Below are positions 46,979 to 56,931 of a stretch of 64,000 bases of DNA, one piece after another; the stretch's first letter is position 1, and each line of letters opens with the position of its first letter. Where the stretch lies: contig NZ_JAUORV010000014.1 in NCBI RefSeq assembly GCF_030548205.1, positions 95,380-159,379 of the forward strand, read 5' to 3'. This DNA is from Aliiglaciecola sp. 3_MG-2023 (lineage in GTDB: Bacteria > Pseudomonadota > Gammaproteobacteria > Enterobacterales > Alteromonadaceae). The notes under the pieces are model-generated. The model made no database searches. It saw nothing but the letters and a program-made list of their open reading frames with translations, and was not told the DNA's origin. The translations under genes and the position numbers were made by a program.

Positions 46979-48670
46979 TTAGGTGCGGGTGACGTCAACA
47001 TAGACTTTAATCTTTTGGCCTGGCTGCAAATATTTACGCAGTTTATCTTGGTTCCATCGTTTTAAGTCGACCAAATTAACCTTAAATTTATTAGCGATCC
47101 GAGCCAATGAATCCCCTTTTCTAACGGTATAGGTTAAAGAGCGCATGACCGCATCTTTACGCTGTGACTCCGATGCCTGCTTAAGCCAGATCACTAAATC
47201 TTTACCCGGCATTAAAGGGTCGTTAGGGGCCATACCATTCCACTTGGCTAGGCTGCGCATATCCACTTTGTACTTGCGGCTTAGATCCCAAAATGTATCA
47301 CCACTTTGTACTTTGTGTTTTAAGGAGTAAGTGCCGCGAGGTTTAGATTGAGTACTCGCCAGTCGCTGATCTTGGGAAAGGGAATAGGAGTCTAAGGATT
47401 TTAAGGATACAGGGACTAAAATATATTCACCTAATCGTATCAGGTTCCCCTGCATATCATTCACTCCTTTAATGACATCCACGGTTGTGTGATATTGTTT
47501 AGCCAGTTTTAATAAACTATCACCACTTTTGACTTTATGACGGACCCAGTTAAGGCGTTCATTCTCCTCAATGTTATTCAAGGCAAGCTCGAAGTTTTCG
47601 ACACTTTCAATGGGTAATAATAGTCTGTGAGGGCCGTCTGGATCCGTTGCCCAGCGATTAAATCCAGCATTTAATGAATGCAGCTCTTTGAGGGTTAAAC
47701 CAGCAAGATCTGCCGCTAAAGCTAAATCAATTTGCGACTCAACATCTACCACCTTAACAAAAGGTTTGTTTGGGATGGCTGTCCATGCAATATTGTTTTC
47801 ATCTGAGTCTTTTAAAATACTGCTCAGTGCTAATAATTTCGGCACGTAAGCCCGAGTTTCTTTGGGCAAGTCTAAAGACCAGAAATCAGTCGGTTTACCT
47901 GCTTTTTTATTTTTTCTAATGGCACTTCTTACTCTACCTTCGCCCGAATTGTATGCTGCCAAAGCATGCAACCAATCGCCATCAAACATTTTATGCAAGT
48001 AAATTAGGTAGGCAATAGCTCCTTCTGTGGAGGCCACCACATCTCGTCTGCCGTCATACCACCAGGTTTGTTTCATGCCAAAGCGCTTTCCTGTGCCGGG
48101 AATAAACTGCCACATCCCTGCTGCGCGTCCATGGGAATAGGCGAAAGGGTCAAATGCACTTTCTACAATGGGTAGAAAAACCAGCTCCAGAGGAAGTTGA
48201 TTCTTTTCTATTTGCTCAACAATGTAGTGCATAAATGGCTTAGCACGGGTGGCAACGCGTTGCATATAATTGCTGTGCTTTAAGTACCAGTTCTTTTGCG
48301 CGTTTAAGCGCTCATTATCGGGGATAGGAAAGGTTAATTGGTGTTTAATTCTAAGCCAGAGGTTGTCTGGGCTTTCAGTTGAGTCTGGACTACTGGTTAC
48401 TTCGTCGTTAGGTAATTCCACGTAATTGTCTGGTTCAACGGTTATTTCTACTATTTCTGTAGGATGAGTAACCGGAATTGTGCCGTGGGAGGCTGAGGTA
48501 CAATCAAAAAGCTCATCGGCTAGCGCATGTTTTTGTTCGCAGGTTTTATTAATTTGCTCTGCGATGAGTTGTTCTTGATGGGTTTCTTTTTCCACGTCTG
48601 CATGGGAGTCCGCCATAAACGTTTGGCAACCCGCTAGCACCATAAGCAATGAAAATGATGTCATTTTCAT
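46979..48670 (-). CDS. mltD: Membrane-bound lytic murein transglycosylase D with three LysM domains
   Basis: It has a lipoprotein signal (MTSFSLLMVLAGC), an SLT domain with the catalytic glutamate in VESAFDPFAYSHGRAAGMWQ, and three LysM repeats (VKSGDSLLKLA, VQSGDTFWDLS, VRKGDSLARIA). It cleaves peptidoglycan glycan strands. ATG 48670 is chosen because it puts the lipobox at the right distance; the longer frame to 48796 would overlap gloB and add 42 residues before the signal. Confidence 0.92.
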   Translation of the reverse strand: MKMTSFSLLMVLAGCQTFMADSHADVEKETHQEQLIAEQINKTCEQKHALADELFDCTSASHGTIPVTHPTEIVEITVEPDNYVELPNDEVTSSPDSTESPDNLWLRIKHQLTFPIPDNERLNAQKNWYLKHSNYMQRVATRAKPFMHYIVEQIEKNQLPLELVFLPIVESAFDPFAYSHGRAAGMWQFIPGTGKRFGMKQTWWYDGRRDVVASTEGAIAYLIYLHKMFDGDWLHALAAYNSGEGRVRSAIRKNKKAGKPTDFWSLDLPKETRAYVPKLLALSSILKDSDENNIAWTAIPNKPFVKVVDVESQIDLALAADLAGLTLKELHSLNAGFNRWATDPDGPHRLLLPIESVENFELALNNIEENERLNWVRHKVKSGDSLLKLAKQYHTTVDVIKGVNDMQGNLIRLGEYILVPVSLKSLDSYSLSQDQRLASTQSKPRGTYSLKHKVQSGDTFWDLSRKYKVDMRSLAKWNGMAPNDPLMPGKDLVIWLKQASESQRKDAVMRSLTYTVRKGDSLARIANKFKVNLVDLKRWNQDKLRKYLQPGQKIKVYVDVTRT

Positions 48671-48713
48671 TGTGGTTTTAAAGATACTTGTTTGAGTGTT
48701 GTCATTGGCTCCA

Positions 48714-49508
48714 CTAAAAGTTGTCTTTCCACTTTCTGACTGCGGCGAAAACCTCGGTTTCGTTGGGTAACTTCTTGCCAACAAATTGTTCTGCATTATT
48801 TTTTATTTCATCCTGTTGCGCGCGTAAAAACGGATTGATCGCTTTTTGTTGTTCGATATTCGATGGCAGGGTGGGTAGTCCCTGATTTCGTTGTTGTTTT
48901 GCCCAATCTGAATAGGCTTGTAAAGCACTGTTCTGTGGCTCAACGTTTAACGCAAAGTCCACATTGGCTAATGTATATTCGTGGGTACAATAGACCTTAG
49001 TTTGCTCTGGGAGTTTCATTAATTTCCCTAAAGATTCATGCATTTGTTGTGGCGTTCCTTCAAATAACCGGCCACAACCAGCGGAAAATAAGGTATCACC
49101 ACAAAACAGCATGTTTTGGCCATAAAATGCAATATGATCCAGGGTGTGACCAGGTACCTCTAGCACTGTTAATTCAAGATCCAAGTCATCTAGCACCACT
49201 GAGTCGCCTTCTCGCAACTTTTTTGTTAATCCTCGAATACTACCATACTCAGGTCCCAACACAGGGATCTGCGGTGCGTATTTTACTAGGGACAAAATTC
49301 CACCAGTATGATCACTGTGATGATGGGTGATTAAAATACCTTTTAAGGTTAAGCCTTCCGATTGAATGTGATCTATGACAGGGCTTGCATCACCAGGGTC
49401 GACTACCCAACAATTCATGCCGTCATGGATACACCAAATATAATTATCTGTGAAAGCAGGGATAGGAAAAACCCTAAGCTTTGATTGAGTTTGAGTGGTT
49501 TGGGACAT
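48714..49508 (-). CDS. gloB: Hydroxyacylglutathione hydrolase (glyoxalase II)
   Basis: This metallo-beta-lactamase fold enzyme of 264 residues has the binuclear metal motif THHHSDHTGG, GHTLDHI, FCGDTLFSAGCGR and CTHEYTLAN. It hydrolyses S-lactoylglutathione. The start faces a methyltransferase gene (yafS-like), as in Escherichia coli, and mltD follows. Confidence 0.95.
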   Translation of the reverse strand: MSQTTQTQSKLRVFPIPAFTDNYIWCIHDGMNCWVVDPGDASPVIDHIQSEGLTLKGILITHHHSDHTGGILSLVKYAPQIPVLGPEYGSIRGLTKKLREGDSVVLDDLDLELTVLEVPGHTLDHIAFYGQNMLFCGDTLFSAGCGRLFEGTPQQMHESLGKLMKLPEQTKVYCTHEYTLANVDFALNVEPQNSALQAYSDWAKQQRNQGLPTLPSNIEQQKAINPFLRAQQDEIKNNAEQFVGKKLPNETEVFAAVRKWKDNF

Positions 49509-49584
49509 AATTACCTTGCTTGTGTCGCTTCGCTAGTGTTGTACTATAAGAAGTTGTTGGTAGCTGCGCAATTGTTTGGACAAT

Positions 49585-50364
49585 ATGAAGCCTGCTTTAA
49601 TCTCTAAAAAACCGATTTATCCCACATCTTGGCAAGCTCTGCCGGTTGGTGATGACATGAAACAGCATGTGCAAACTAATTTGGAAGCATGCAGTCGACG
49701 TTTTTTCGGCTACCATATGGTGCGATTAGGCTGTTTGAGCAGTCAAATCGATTTACCTGAATGTGCAATTAAACACATTATTAATGTGGTTGATGCTAAG
49801 TGCCTTGAGCAACATCAAAGCCTGCATGGGGTTAATGTGATTGCTCAAACCCACGAGCTTCCCTTTAGTGAAAACAGTGTGGATGCCTATCTGTTAGCCC
49901 ATGAACTAGATTTTTCAAAAGATCCCCATCAAATTTTAAGGGAAGTGGATCGCACTTTAATTCCCAATGGCCATGTTGTTATTGTGGGGTTTAATCCCTT
50001 CAGTTTGGCTGGAATTTTTCGCTACCTACCTTTGAAGTCGAATAAAGTGTTACGGGAAGCGCGTTTCTTCAGCAGTATGCGAATAAATGATTGGTTGCAT
50101 TTACTTGGCTTTGAAATTATCGAACAAGACCAACTGGTTTTTTCCAGTTTGTTGTTTAAGCGTAAATCGCGGATTTTTTCCCGAATAGAAACCTTTTGCC
50201 GACAATATTTACCGATTTTTTCTAGTATCTACGTCATAGTCGCTAAAAAACGTGTGGTTCCCTTGTCATTAATTAAACCGAAATGGAAACCGTCGCCCAA
50301 ATTTTCCGCGGTGGGCGCAAGCGTACGTACTTCAATGCAGAAAAATAGTGTAGATAGTCGTTAG
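49585..50364 (+). CDS. SAM-dependent methyltransferase (YafS-like)
   Basis: This class I methyltransferase-type protein of about 259 residues is related to the gene next to gloB in enterobacteria. The core shows ELPFSENSVDAYLLAHELDF, then LREVDRTLIPNGHVVIVGFNP. The usual N-terminal SAM glycine loop is poorly conserved. Substrate unknown. In E. coli rnhA and dnaQ follow in this region; here an Rhs fragment and metG follow instead. Confidence 0.8.
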   Translation: MKPALISKKPIYPTSWQALPVGDDMKQHVQTNLEACSRRFFGYHMVRLGCLSSQIDLPECAIKHIINVVDAKCLEQHQSLHGVNVIAQTHELPFSENSVDAYLLAHELDFSKDPHQILREVDRTLIPNGHVVIVGFNPFSLAGIFRYLPLKSNKVLREARFFSSMRINDWLHLLGFEIIEQDQLVFSSLLFKRKSRIFSRIETFCRQYLPIFSSIYVIVAKKRVVPLSLIKPKWKPSPKFSAVGASVRTSMQKNSVDSR

Positions 50365-50394
50365 CTGAGGGAGATGAATAACCAATAAAGGTTA

Positions 50395-50628
50395 GTGCAT
50401 ATGAACGGGCGGGTGTACGACTACAACCTTAGCCGCTTTATGTCGGTAGACCCCTTTATCCAGATGCCTGAGAGCAGCCAGAGTATCAACCCGTATTCGT
50501 ATCAAGGTCATATTCACTTAAGCTATTTCAGGGGCTGTATTAAAAAGGTTTCAAGATTGTATCTTGATGACCTTTCCTTCAAAGATGAATTTTCTAAACT
50601 ACCGCCAGACGTAAATCCAACACCGTAA
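50395..50628 (+). pseudogene. Rhs/YD-repeat core fragment with an unrelated tail
   Basis: The frame reads MNGRVYDYNLSRFMSVDPFI, then QMPESSQSINPYSY. This is the junction part of an RHS-repeat-associated core, which normally continues NNPL(x)xxDPxG. Here it changes directly to QGHIHLSYFRGCIKKVSRLY and stops after 77 codons. The first 110 bp are more GC-rich than the surroundings. No YD repeats lie upstream. It is a remnant of a polymorphic-toxin gene or of its displaced C-terminal cassette. Confidence 0.75.
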
Positions 50629-50690
50629 AACAATAAGAACCGTTGTTTAAAAACTCCAGTTCGCTGATGACATACACTGTTTTAATTCAT

Positions 50691-50718
50691 AAAAAAGGCG
50701 CTCACTAAATGAACGCCT
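50691..50718 (-). terminator. Terminator of metG
   Basis: On the minus strand AGGCGTTCA pairs with TGAGCGCCT with one bulge, followed by six T. It lies 33 bp after the metG stop. Confidence 0.75.
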
Positions 50719-50750
50719 CTGTATCGCTGACTTCAACGGGGAAAATAGGC

Positions 50751-52793
50751 TTATTTAACCTTCATACCTGGTTGTGCACCTTCATGGGGTTCCATGATCC
50801 ACAGATCTTTGCCTCCGGGACCCGCCGCTAACACCATGCCTTCAGACAAACCGAAACGCATTTTACGAGGGGCTAAATTCGCCACCATTACCGTTAACTT
50901 ACCTTCGAGCTCTTCAGGTTGATATGCAGACTTAATCCCAGCAAATACTTGTTTAGTGTCACCGCCTAAGTCCAATTGAAGACGCAGTAGTTTATCTGCT
51001 CCTTCCACATGCTCTGCTTTGGCAATTTTAGCAATACGCAGGTCCACTTTAGCAAAGTCATCAAAACTAATGGTCTCACCAATGGGATCTTTTTCTAGTG
51101 GACCCTCTGTTGCCGTTGTTTTAGGTGCCGGGGCTTGCTTAGGTTCAAGGTTTTCTTTTGAATCTTCAATAATGGCATTCACCTTATCCATATCCACACG
51201 TTGCATTAAGGCTTTAAATTTGTTGATTTGATGCTTACCTAAATCACGTTGTGCACTATCCCAATCAAGACTATCGTTTAGGAAAGCTTCTGCTTGCTCA
51301 GCCAACTTTGGCAACACCGGTTTAAGGTAAACCACTAGTATACGGAACAGGTTGATCCCTAAAGAACAAACATCGTGTGTATATTGCTCCTTGCCTTCTT
51401 CTTTAATAGTTACCCAAGGTGCTTGGGCATCAATGAATTGGTTGGCTTTATCTGCCAGAGCCATAATTTCACGAATCGCACGGTTGTATTGGCGTTTTTC
51501 GTACATATCAGCAATGTCATCGGAGGCTTGTTTAAATTGCGCTAGTAATTCCGGTTCAATGACGTTATCAGACAAGGTAGCGTCAAAGCGCTTGGTAATA
51601 AACCCTGCACAGCGACTGGCAATGTTCACTACTTTTCCGACTAAGTCAGAGTTTACTTTCTGGGCAAAATCTTCCAGATTTAAATCGATATCGGTAACAC
51701 CATCACTTAATTTAGACGCATAATAATAACGCAAATATTCTGGGTTAAGATGGTCTAAATAAGTGCGCCCTTTAATGAAAGTACCGCTTGATTTCGACAT
51801 TTTCGCGCCGTTTACGGTAACAAAACCGTGCACGTTTACGCCAGTGGGCTTGCGTAAACCAGCCCCTTCGAGCATGGCTGGCCAGAATAGACAATGGAAG
51901 TAAGTGATATCTTTACCAATGAAATGGTAAAGCTCAGCATCTGAATCTGGATTCCAAAAACTATCAAAATCAATATCGTGTTGGTTACAGTAGTTTTTGA
52001 AGCTAGCCATGTAACCCACTGGTGCATCTACCCAAACATAGAAGAATTTATTCGGTGCACCGGGTATTTCAAAGCCAAAATAAGGGGCATCGCGGCTGAT
52101 ATCCCATTGTTGCAATCCTTCGTCAAACCACTCTTTGAGTTTATTGGCTATCTCTTCTTGCAGCGCGCCACTGACCAGCCACTCTTTGAGCATATTTTCA
52201 AATTTGGGTAAATCGAAGAAATAATGTTCTGAATCTTTCAATATTGGCGTCGCACCCGATACCACAGAACGCGGGTTAATCACCTCGGTTGGGCTATAAG
52301 TTGCACTGCATACGTCGCAGCTATCGCCATTTTGATTTTCCGCTTTGCAAGACGGGCAAGTGCCTTTAATGAAGCGATCAGGCAAGAACATGTTCTTTTC
52401 AGGATCATATAATTGGCTAATTGTGCGTTTACTAATGTATCCCGCTTTATCTAATCGATTATAAATTTCTTCGCACAGTTCTTTGTTTTCATCGGAATGG
52501 GTAACATAGTAGTTATCGTATTCAATATGAAAGTCTAATAGATCCTGATGATGTTCTGCACGGGTTTGCGCAACCATTTGCTCAGGGGTAATACCTAACT
52601 CCTGCGCTTTTAACATCACGGGGGTTCCGTGTGCATCATCGGCGCAAACACTGTAGCATTGGTGGCCTCGCATTCGTTGATAACGTGTCCATATATCAGT
52701 TTGAATGTGTTCCAGTAAATGGCCTAAATGGATAGAACCATTGGCATAAGGTAAGGCACTGGTGACGAGTATTTTACGTGGCTGATTTGGCAT
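50751..52793 (-). CDS. metG: Methionyl-tRNA synthetase
   Basis: The class I synthetase of 680 residues has the HIGH-type motif [14 protein letters not shown], a CxxC zinc knuckle ([17 protein letters not shown]), KMSKSSGTF, and a C-terminal EMAPII/Trbp tRNA-binding domain ([14 protein letters not shown]) as in dimeric MetRS. It is divergent from apbC, as in many gammaproteobacteria. Confidence 0.97.
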   Translation of the reverse strand: MPNQPRKILVTSALPYANGSIHLGHLLEHIQTDIWTRYQRMRGHQCYSVCADDAHGTPVMLKAQELGITPEQMVAQTRAEHHQDLLDFHIEYDNYYVTHSDENKELCEEIYNRLDKAGYISKRTISQLYDPEKNMFLPDRFIKGTCPSCKAENQNGDSCDVCSATYSPTEVINPRSVVSGATPILKDSEHYFFDLPKFENMLKEWLVSGALQEEIANKLKEWFDEGLQQWDISRDAPYFGFEIPGAPNKFFYVWVDAPVGYMASFKNYCNQHDIDFDSFWNPDSDAELYHFIGKDITYFHCLFWPAMLEGAGLRKPTGVNVHGFVTVNGAKMSKSSGTFIKGRTYLDHLNPEYLRYYYASKLSDGVTDIDLNLEDFAQKVNSDLVGKVVNIASRCAGFITKRFDATLSDNVIEPELLAQFKQASDDIADMYEKRQYNRAIREIMALADKANQFIDAQAPWVTIKEEGKEQYTHDVCSLGINLFRILVVYLKPVLPKLAEQAEAFLNDSLDWDSAQRDLGKHQINKFKALMQRVDMDKVNAIIEDSKENLEPKQAPAPKTTATEGPLEKDPIGETISFDDFAKVDLRIAKIAKAEHVEGADKLLRLQLDLGGDTKQVFAGIKSAYQPEELEGKLTVMVANLAPRKMRFGLSEGMVLAAGPGGKDLWIMEPHEGAQPGMKVK

Positions 52794-52889
52794 GTTTGAT
52801 TACGAGTCTTGATTAGTTGAAAAAAGGACGCAAATGGTAACGAAAATGCAGCCTTAATGCATTAGTAAAACGACAGAAATTCAGATAAA

Positions 52890-53972
52890 TTGCATCAAAA
52901 GGAGTCCCCTTTGTCGAATCTCATCTTTAATCCACCCCAGATACAGCAAATTTGTCAGCTTATTGGCCAAATGTTGAGCTTGTCTGAATCGCAAACCTTG
53001 GCGTGTCTCACCTCAACCCAGCAAAACCTGCAATTTTGTTTTCCATTTGCCTGTGAGCAGGATTTTCCGGTGATCTTAGACGCTATCAGCGAATTGGGAG
53101 TCGATGGCAGCAAAGTGCTATTAGGTTGCGAAATAGCTGCAAAAAAAACCAAAATAAAGCGATTGGCGAAGATCAAAAATATTATTGCCATTGCCTCAGG
53201 AAAAGGCGGTGTGGGTAAGTCTGCCAGTGCCGTCAATTTGGCGTTTGCGTTACAGGCACAGGGGGCGAAAGTGGGGATTTTGGATGCAGATATTTATGGT
53301 CCTTCGGTGCCTATCATGTTGGGTAATCCACATGCAAAACCTGAAAGTGAAGATAATAAACACATGATCCCGTTGAATTGTCATGGTGTGGTGGCAAATT
53401 CCATTGGCTATTTAGTCCCTAATGAGGATGCTGCGGTGTGGCGGGGGCCAATGGCCAGTAAAGCCTTACAGCAAATATTGAATGAAACCCTATGGCCTGA
53501 GCTAGATTATTTGATTGTGGATATGCCGCCAGGTACCGGCGATATTCAATTAACCATGGCGCAACAGGTACCGTTAACTGCGGCAGTAGTGGTGACGACG
53601 CCTCAAGACATAGCTTTGGCTGATGCAACAAAGGGAATTGCCATGTTTAATAAAGTAAGTATTCCTGTTTTAGGCGTGGTTGAGAATATGAGCTATTACC
53701 AGTGCCGCAAATGCGGAAATAAAGAGTTTGTGTTCGCCACAGGTGGCGGAGAAAAGCTAGCCGAGCAGCAACATTTAGCGTTACTTGCTCAACTCCCCTT
53801 AGATATTCAAATACGTGAGCATGCTGATAATGGTCAACCGTTAATTATCCAGCAACCCAACAGTGAATTGGCTCAAGCATATTTCCTTGCGGCTAAAAAA
53901 ATGTCACAACAGCTGGCCTACAACGAAACCTTAAATAGCGATGATTCAATTCCAATTGTTGAAAAACATTGA
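52890..53972 (+). CDS. apbC: Iron-sulfur cluster carrier ATPase (Mrp/NBP35 family)
   Basis: The 360-residue protein has an N-terminal MIP18-like part (about 1-85) and a P-loop ATPase with the deviant Walker A GKGGVGKSASAV, a DADIYGPS switch and a CRKCG pair that can hold a bridging [4Fe-4S] cluster. It delivers Fe-S clusters in the cytosol. The exact start among the first codons is uncertain. Confidence 0.93.
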   Translation: MHQKESPLSNLIFNPPQIQQICQLIGQMLSLSESQTLACLTSTQQNLQFCFPFACEQDFPVILDAISELGVDGSKVLLGCEIAAKKTKIKRLAKIKNIIAIASGKGGVGKSASAVNLAFALQAQGAKVGILDADIYGPSVPIMLGNPHAKPESEDNKHMIPLNCHGVVANSIGYLVPNEDAAVWRGPMASKALQQILNETLWPELDYLIVDMPPGTGDIQLTMAQQVPLTAAVVVTTPQDIALADATKGIAMFNKVSIPVLGVVENMSYYQCRKCGNKEFVFATGGGEKLAEQQHLALLAQLPLDIQIREHADNGQPLIIQQPNSELAQAYFLAAKKMSQQLAYNETLNSDDSIPIVEKH

Positions 53973-54061
53973 ACAACCGCAGCTAGGCGATCATAATGTG
54001 CGCGAATTGAGCTTTAAACCAAACACCGCATGTTGCGCGGTACACTTACAGAGAATATTTC

Positions 54062-54652
54062 ATGCGCTTATGTGATAAAGATATCTATCAATACATAAAA
54101 GAAGGCAAAATTTCGATTTCTCCTGAACCTGATTACTCTGAAATCAGTGGTGTAACCGTGGATATCCGACTTGGTAATAAATTTCGGGTGTTCGAAGATC
54201 ATACCGCGCCGTTTATCGATCTTAGTGGTCCTAAAGCGGAAGTTCAAGAAGCCATGAATACAGTGATGAGCGATGAAATTGTTGTTCCTGATGACAAGTC
54301 GTTTTTCTTACATCCCGGAGAATTGGCCTTAGCAGTAACCCATGAGTCTGTAACCCTACCGGCAAATATTGTGGGTTGGTTAGATGGGCGTTCTTCTCTT
54401 GCGCGCTTAGGATTGATGGTCCACGTCACAGCCCATCGCATAGATCCAGGTTGGTCTGGCAATATTGTGTTGGAGTTTTTCAATAGCGGCAAACTGCCAC
54501 TGGCATTAAAACCTAAAATGAAAATAGGGGCTATCAGCTTTGAAGTTCTATCAGATTATGCTGAAAAACCCTATAGCAGTCGTGCAGATGCCAAATATCG
54601 TAATCAAGATGGTGCTATAGCTAGCCGCATCAGCGCAGACGACAAATCCTGA
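54062..54652 (+). CDS. dcd: dCTP deaminase
   Basis: The 196-residue trimeric deaminase of the dUTPase fold has the motifs [30 protein letters not shown] and the catalytic Glu in that last block. It makes dUTP from dCTP for thymidylate synthesis. The gene is downstream of apbC, as is common. Confidence 0.96.
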   Translation: MRLCDKDIYQYIKEGKISISPEPDYSEISGVTVDIRLGNKFRVFEDHTAPFIDLSGPKAEVQEAMNTVMSDEIVVPDDKSFFLHPGELALAVTHESVTLPANIVGWLDGRSSLARLGLMVHVTAHRIDPGWSGNIVLEFFNSGKLPLALKPKMKIGAISFEVLSDYAEKPYSSRADAKYRNQDGAIASRISADDKS

Positions 54653-54670
54653 AACCGTTAATTCAGGGGG

Positions 54671-55690
54671 TTAACTCACAATGTTGTGGGTGGCCATTCT
54701 GAGTTGACTTGGGGTTAAGCCCGTCCAACGTTTAACCGAGCGCCGAAAATTAGGAATGTCATTAAACTGCATAAGGTTGGCGCTTTCTTCATTGCTTAAT
54801 TGCTGCACTTGCAATAAATAAATTGCTTGTTGTTTTCCCACTTCATCTTGTAGTTGCTGAAAACTGTAACCATGTTGTTTGAGTTTTCGCTTAAATGTGG
54901 ATGGACTCATTAAAAATTGTTCGGCAGCAGCTTGTAGGCCTAAATGCTGCTGAGCTATTGCTTTGCGAACCGCCGCTAAAAATCCCAGTTTTGGGATAGC
55001 ACTGTTCTTACACTGGCGTAAGGCATGCCATTTGAGGCTGTCACTGCGATGTAAACAGGTTTTTGTAAGCCATTTGTTGTCAAAACTAACGCTCATCACT
55101 GGCTGTGAAAAACGCAAGCGATGGCTCAGATGCACTTCGTATTCTTGAATATATTTCGGACGAGCAAAGGGAAAGTTAAACTCATACGGAATACGTTCGC
55201 CAAACAGTAACTTTGTGCCCGCAACCAAGGCAGTACAATAGAGTTCTGCAATGAATTGAAATTGCTCTTTACAGCCTATGGCATCGGTAAATAGTAGGTA
55301 ATGATGGGACTGGGTTGCATACCCTTTAACATCTAAAAACGGACAAATTTGATTGAGTTGCTGGTGTAACACTCGAAAGGCATCGGTTAAATCTCGACTG
55401 TGCATTAGGGCATTCGAAATCGCGCCATAGTTGCCAGGGAACAGCCGTTTTCCGAGTAAAAAAGCACAGTCGTTTCCCGGCGTTAAGGCTTGGGCGTTGC
55501 TTATGAGTTGCAACAGTTGATAAACACTTAGTTTTCTATCTGAAATCACATCTTCATTAAATATTCCGGTACCGCGTAATAATTTATGCTTATTCACTTC
55601 GCGAGAACGACTGAAATCCAGTACGCTGGCAGCCAATTGGTGAGCGGGTACGACTTTATCCTCTAAACTGTAAAAATCCCTTTTAACCAT
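54671..55690 (-). CDS. AraC family transcriptional regulator
   Basis: The 339-residue regulator has an N-terminal OruR/ArgR-type ligand domain (HKLLRGTGIFNEDV, GNYGAISNALMHSRDL) and two C-terminal helix-turn-helices (GLQAAAEQFLMSPSTFKRKL, NFRRSVKRWTGLTPSQLR). ATG 55690 is chosen, so it overlaps the GGDEF gene by eight bases. The pair is probably translated together, hinting at a shared pathway. The target is unknown. Confidence 0.85.
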   Translation of the reverse strand: MVKRDFYSLEDKVVPAHQLAASVLDFSRSREVNKHKLLRGTGIFNEDVISDRKLSVYQLLQLISNAQALTPGNDCAFLLGKRLFPGNYGAISNALMHSRDLTDAFRVLHQQLNQICPFLDVKGYATQSHHYLLFTDAIGCKEQFQFIAELYCTALVAGTKLLFGERIPYEFNFPFARPKYIQEYEVHLSHRLRFSQPVMSVSFDNKWLTKTCLHRSDSLKWHALRQCKNSAIPKLGFLAAVRKAIAQQHLGLQAAAEQFLMSPSTFKRKLKQHGYSFQQLQDEVGKQQAIYLLQVQQLSNEESANLMQFNDIPNFRRSVKRWTGLTPSQLRMATHNIVS

Positions 55691-56609
55691 GTGCTGGACC
55701 ATTTTTTTTAAAATTTTCCAAACGACGGTTTACCCGTTGTAAAAGGCTTTCACTCACGTCTCCATACTTGGCCGTTTCGGCTGCAAAGGTGAGTTGATGA
55801 AATACTGACTCCCCCGACAAGGCAGGTTTAAAAGCAATATTAGCGATGGCCTTTTTTATTTGTTCTGCAATGTGCTCCGCTGTGGATAAATCTGTATTGG
55901 GGAAGAATAAAATAAATCTGTCTCCAGCGTAGCGACAGGCCAGATCGCTGGGGCGCAGATTCATTAAAATTAAATCAGATAACTCACGCAAAAGTTGATC
56001 GCCTTTATCGTGTCCATATTTGCGGTTAAATACGTCGAAGTTGTTGATATCTAGCATGGCCACCGCAAAATCCGGGCTTGGCGTGTTGGCTAATTCTGAG
56101 TCGATTTGTGAGCGCATGTACTCTGCGCTATATAGCGCGGTAATGAAGTCCACCTGATGGTGTTGTCGTAAAGACGATTCCCGCTTGTGTAATTGTTTGT
56201 TCAATATCAATTGCTCTAGGTGCCATTGATACAGGGCATAACTCATGATAATCATGCCAACCCCCGCAGGGATTGACTCAACCATGCTTAACCCTTCAGC
56301 ACTATTTTCATAAAACATGAATTCATCAACTAGATCCAAATTAGCGGAAAATAGAAAGCAGCTTAAGCCGACCACCAACGCTGTGGTGACCCTGCCTGGA
56401 GGGCGACTGACCAATATGAAAAATATCCACAGTAAGGACAAGAGGGACACGCTACCTTCCCCTAAAATATCGAGCCAAGATATGTCGGCTAAGGGTTTAA
56501 GCTGTCCAATACCGATGCTCAAGGTAATAGATAAAGTGACTGATGCACACGCTAATGAAAAGAGTCGTTGATGGCGTGCTAGAAGTGAAAGGTTCATGTT
56601 AATACTCAT
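55683..56609 (-). CDS. Membrane GGDEF-domain protein with degenerate active site
   Basis: The first 140 residues of 308 contain about four helices. A GGDEF domain follows, but the signature reads AGDRF (in CRYAGDRFILFF), so the catalytic Glu is Arg. An RPSD motif five residues before it matches the inhibitory I-site position RxxD. The protein is therefore more likely a c-di-GMP-binding receptor than a cyclase. It is translationally coupled to the AraC regulator. Confidence 0.85.
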   Translation of the reverse strand: MSINMNLSLLARHQRLFSLACASVTLSITLSIGIGQLKPLADISWLDILGEGSVSLLSLLWIFFILVSRPPGRVTTALVVGLSCFLFSANLDLVDEFMFYENSAEGLSMVESIPAGVGMIIMSYALYQWHLEQLILNKQLHKRESSLRQHHQVDFITALYSAEYMRSQIDSELANTPSPDFAVAMLDINNFDVFNRKYGHDKGDQLLRELSDLILMNLRPSDLACRYAGDRFILFFPNTDLSTAEHIAEQIKKAIANIAFKPALSGESVFHQLTFAAETAKYGDVSESLLQRVNRRLENFKKNGPAHG

Positions 56610-56850
56610 TTAATGCTATGCGATTGATGCTGTGCAAGGACAATGCTGACACAGTTTTATTTCAGCGCAGGGGTCATATTGGCTCACTAAGATGACAATA
56701 TAATGAATGTCATTGCTTTTTTGCGTAAGGGATTTACGACAATCCTTTGACTCATAAGGGATAGCAGGGAGGTCAAATAAGCTCACTAAGGTTAATAATG
56801 CTTTCTAAACAGGGGATTATTGCAGGTGATTGCGGCAAGTATTTGATTGC

Positions 56851-56868
56851 CTGTCATAAAAATGTCAT
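56851..56868 (+). promoter_or_regulatory. Pho box (PhoB-binding site)
   Basis: CTGTCATAAAAATGTCAT matches the E. coli Pho box consensus (two CTGTCAT repeats 4 bp apart) at 17 of 18 positions. It ends 63 bp before the TonB-receptor start, in the 320-bp gap between the GGDEF gene and that receptor. It predicts induction under phosphate starvation. Confidence 0.75.
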
Positions 56869-56931
56869 TGCTGCTACTTAGGTTGTCTCGCCATCAAACA
56901 CCATCCTTAGAACGCAACCAGAGACGTTATA

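Noticed and set aside
48671..48796. Longer N-terminus of MltD overlapping gloB
   Set aside because: The lipoprotein signal starts at 48670; upstream residues would abolish export.
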